Shown here: piece by piece, positions 51,771 through 52,268 of the stretch | Position numbering within the stretch: the first letter of the stretch is position 1 | How the letters are laid out: every line of letters begins with the position of its first letter | NCBI GenBank assembly: GCA_945873145.1 | Contig: CAMCBZ010000020.1 | Span: 1 to 52,268 of the forward strand | Source of the DNA: an uncultured Prevotella sp. | Lineage (GTDB): Bacteria; Bacteroidota; Bacteroidia; Bacteroidales; Bacteroidaceae | Length of the DNA: 52,268 bases | Reading direction: 5' to 3' | Program-made: the position numbers and the translations under genes | Notes under the pieces: generated by a model | Told to the model about the DNA's origin: nothing | The model's input: only the letters and a program-made list of their open reading frames with translations | Databases searched by the model: none

Positions 51771-51893
51771 GACAATTGTTGGGAATGCCATGTACAAAGT
51801 GATATTTTACTCATATGGATAGAAGGGGATATAATAGGACTTCTCCGACTGGGTTCCTATTCTGATTTGGTTGGTAGCGGACGGAAACGTTAG
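51771..51893 (+). pseudogene. YafQ-like toxin, N-terminal half lost
   Basis: In the frame one base off the antitoxin's, the sequence reads CWECHVQSDILLIWIEGDII then LLRLGSYSDLV, matching the end of YafQ-family ribonucleases (CHI..DWLLIY..., L.RTGTHSDLF). The terminal His of GTHSDLF is Tyr here. No start and no N-terminal half exist between the antitoxin stop and this point, so a deletion removed about 50-60 codons. Confidence 0.6.
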
Positions 51894-51929
51894 AAACCAC
51901 CGCCACAGCATCTCCGGACTCTTATCATT

Positions 51930-52268
51930 TTCGAAGAATAATCATCCGCACGGAAGAATTCATCGAACTGACCATCATAAAATACAAAGATACTGATTTC
52001 CCGAGACCAACGGAAGCCTTTCGATATTTTTATGTACTTATATGTCTCTAATTATTCACTTGAGAAAGTTAAGTATAAACAACCGTAAGGCTGTTGCTGT
52101 CTCTACAAAGGTTATCAATTTTTTGCTAATCACAACTGGAATCGACCTCAGTCTTGCAAGTGTGTGCTGTTGATGTCTCTGCAAAGGTAATCATATATAG
52201 ACGGCGTTGGGGAATAGAATGTTTGTTTAAACGTCTTAAGCAGAACTTTCCCTTGAAGTATTTCCTGG
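51930..52268 (+). pseudogene. IS4-family transposase, scrambled, running off the window
   Basis: Fragments in different frames read RTEEFIELTIIKYKDTDFPR (about 51947-52006), KAVAVSTKVINFLLITTGID (about 52086-52145), then AVDVSAKVIIYRRRWGIECL and FKRLKQNFPLKYFL to the edge. YRRRWGIECLFKRLKQ matches the Y-R-E-K signature of IS4-type transposases. A 27-base segment occurs twice, 76 bases apart, causing the last frame change. The gene continues outside the window. Confidence 0.65.

Overview
The window looks like a chromosomal segment of a Prevotella-type Bacteroidota bacterium. The reasons are Bacteroidota -7 boxes (TAnnTTTG) in front of many genes, almost no Shine-Dalgarno sequences, the parA-parB-DUF5683-mltD-RSH gene block, a Bacteroidota-style alpha-2-macroglobulin lipoprotein/secreted protein, a secreted pectinase with a C-terminal sorting-like tail, and IS66 and IS4 family remnants. 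No tRNA, rRNA or CRISPR array was seen.

Positions 1 to about 9560 form an AT-rich accessory island. It starts with the 3' part of a large helical-repeat protein. A chain of overlapping small genes follows (two are paralogs of each other), then a protein made of four helicase-associated-type repeats, then an unrecognised gene. Next come two DUF262 genes, the second carrying a DUF1524 nuclease end. This is the arrangement of GmrSD-like modification-dependent restriction proteins and is the best defence candidate here. The pair is bracketed by two 143-bp direct copies of the 3' end of a relaxase gene. The mobilisation module beside it is dead: the relaxase has a one-base frameshift, mobC has lost its 5' half, and an HTH gene is fused out of frame to the mobC remnant.

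Positions 9561 to 14500 hold an AbiE-like toxin-antitoxin pair. Its toxin gene is cut after 17 codons by an IS66 element that has itself lost the catalytic core of its transposase. An FKBP isomerase gene follows, with 24-bp leader repeats, and then a decayed gene next to a 22-bp tandem repeat.

Positions 14500 to 29100 are small-gene chromosome. They hold a macro-like protein with a conserved small protein and a sigma-region-4-like protein, a cupin with an HxlR regulator, Hsp20, carbonic anhydrase, two secreted proteins of unknown function, a lipoprotein MsrA, YccF, a Y-family polymerase followed by a YolD-like gene, a flavoprotein divergent from an AraC regulator, and a compact operon (flavin reductase, YjbR, conserved small protein, C_GCAxxG_C_C, DUF2200, truncated DsrE, MarR). 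A promoter/operator/hairpin leader is present twice, at 22.8 and 25.1 kb, and one of the small genes is present twice, at 15.1 and 26.3 kb. A 1-kb stretch at 28130-29143 has no convincing gene.

Positions 29100 to 51300 are core genome. They hold an alpha-2-macroglobulin split by one in-frame TGA, the stringent-response enzyme RSH, a LysM lytic transglycosylase, DUF5683, ParB and ParA on the minus strand, then surE and lpxB on the plus strand, a MerR regulator divergent from alaS, and a 1471-residue pectate lyase/pectin methylesterase fusion. The last kilobase holds a ribbon-helix-helix antitoxin whose YafQ-like toxin has lost its 5' half, then a scrambled IS4-family transposase running off the edge.

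The main theme is repeated, partial decay of mobile and conflict modules next to an apparently intact DUF262 pair and an undescribed five- or six-gene operon. No experiment or database search supports these calls; all come from reading the sequence.
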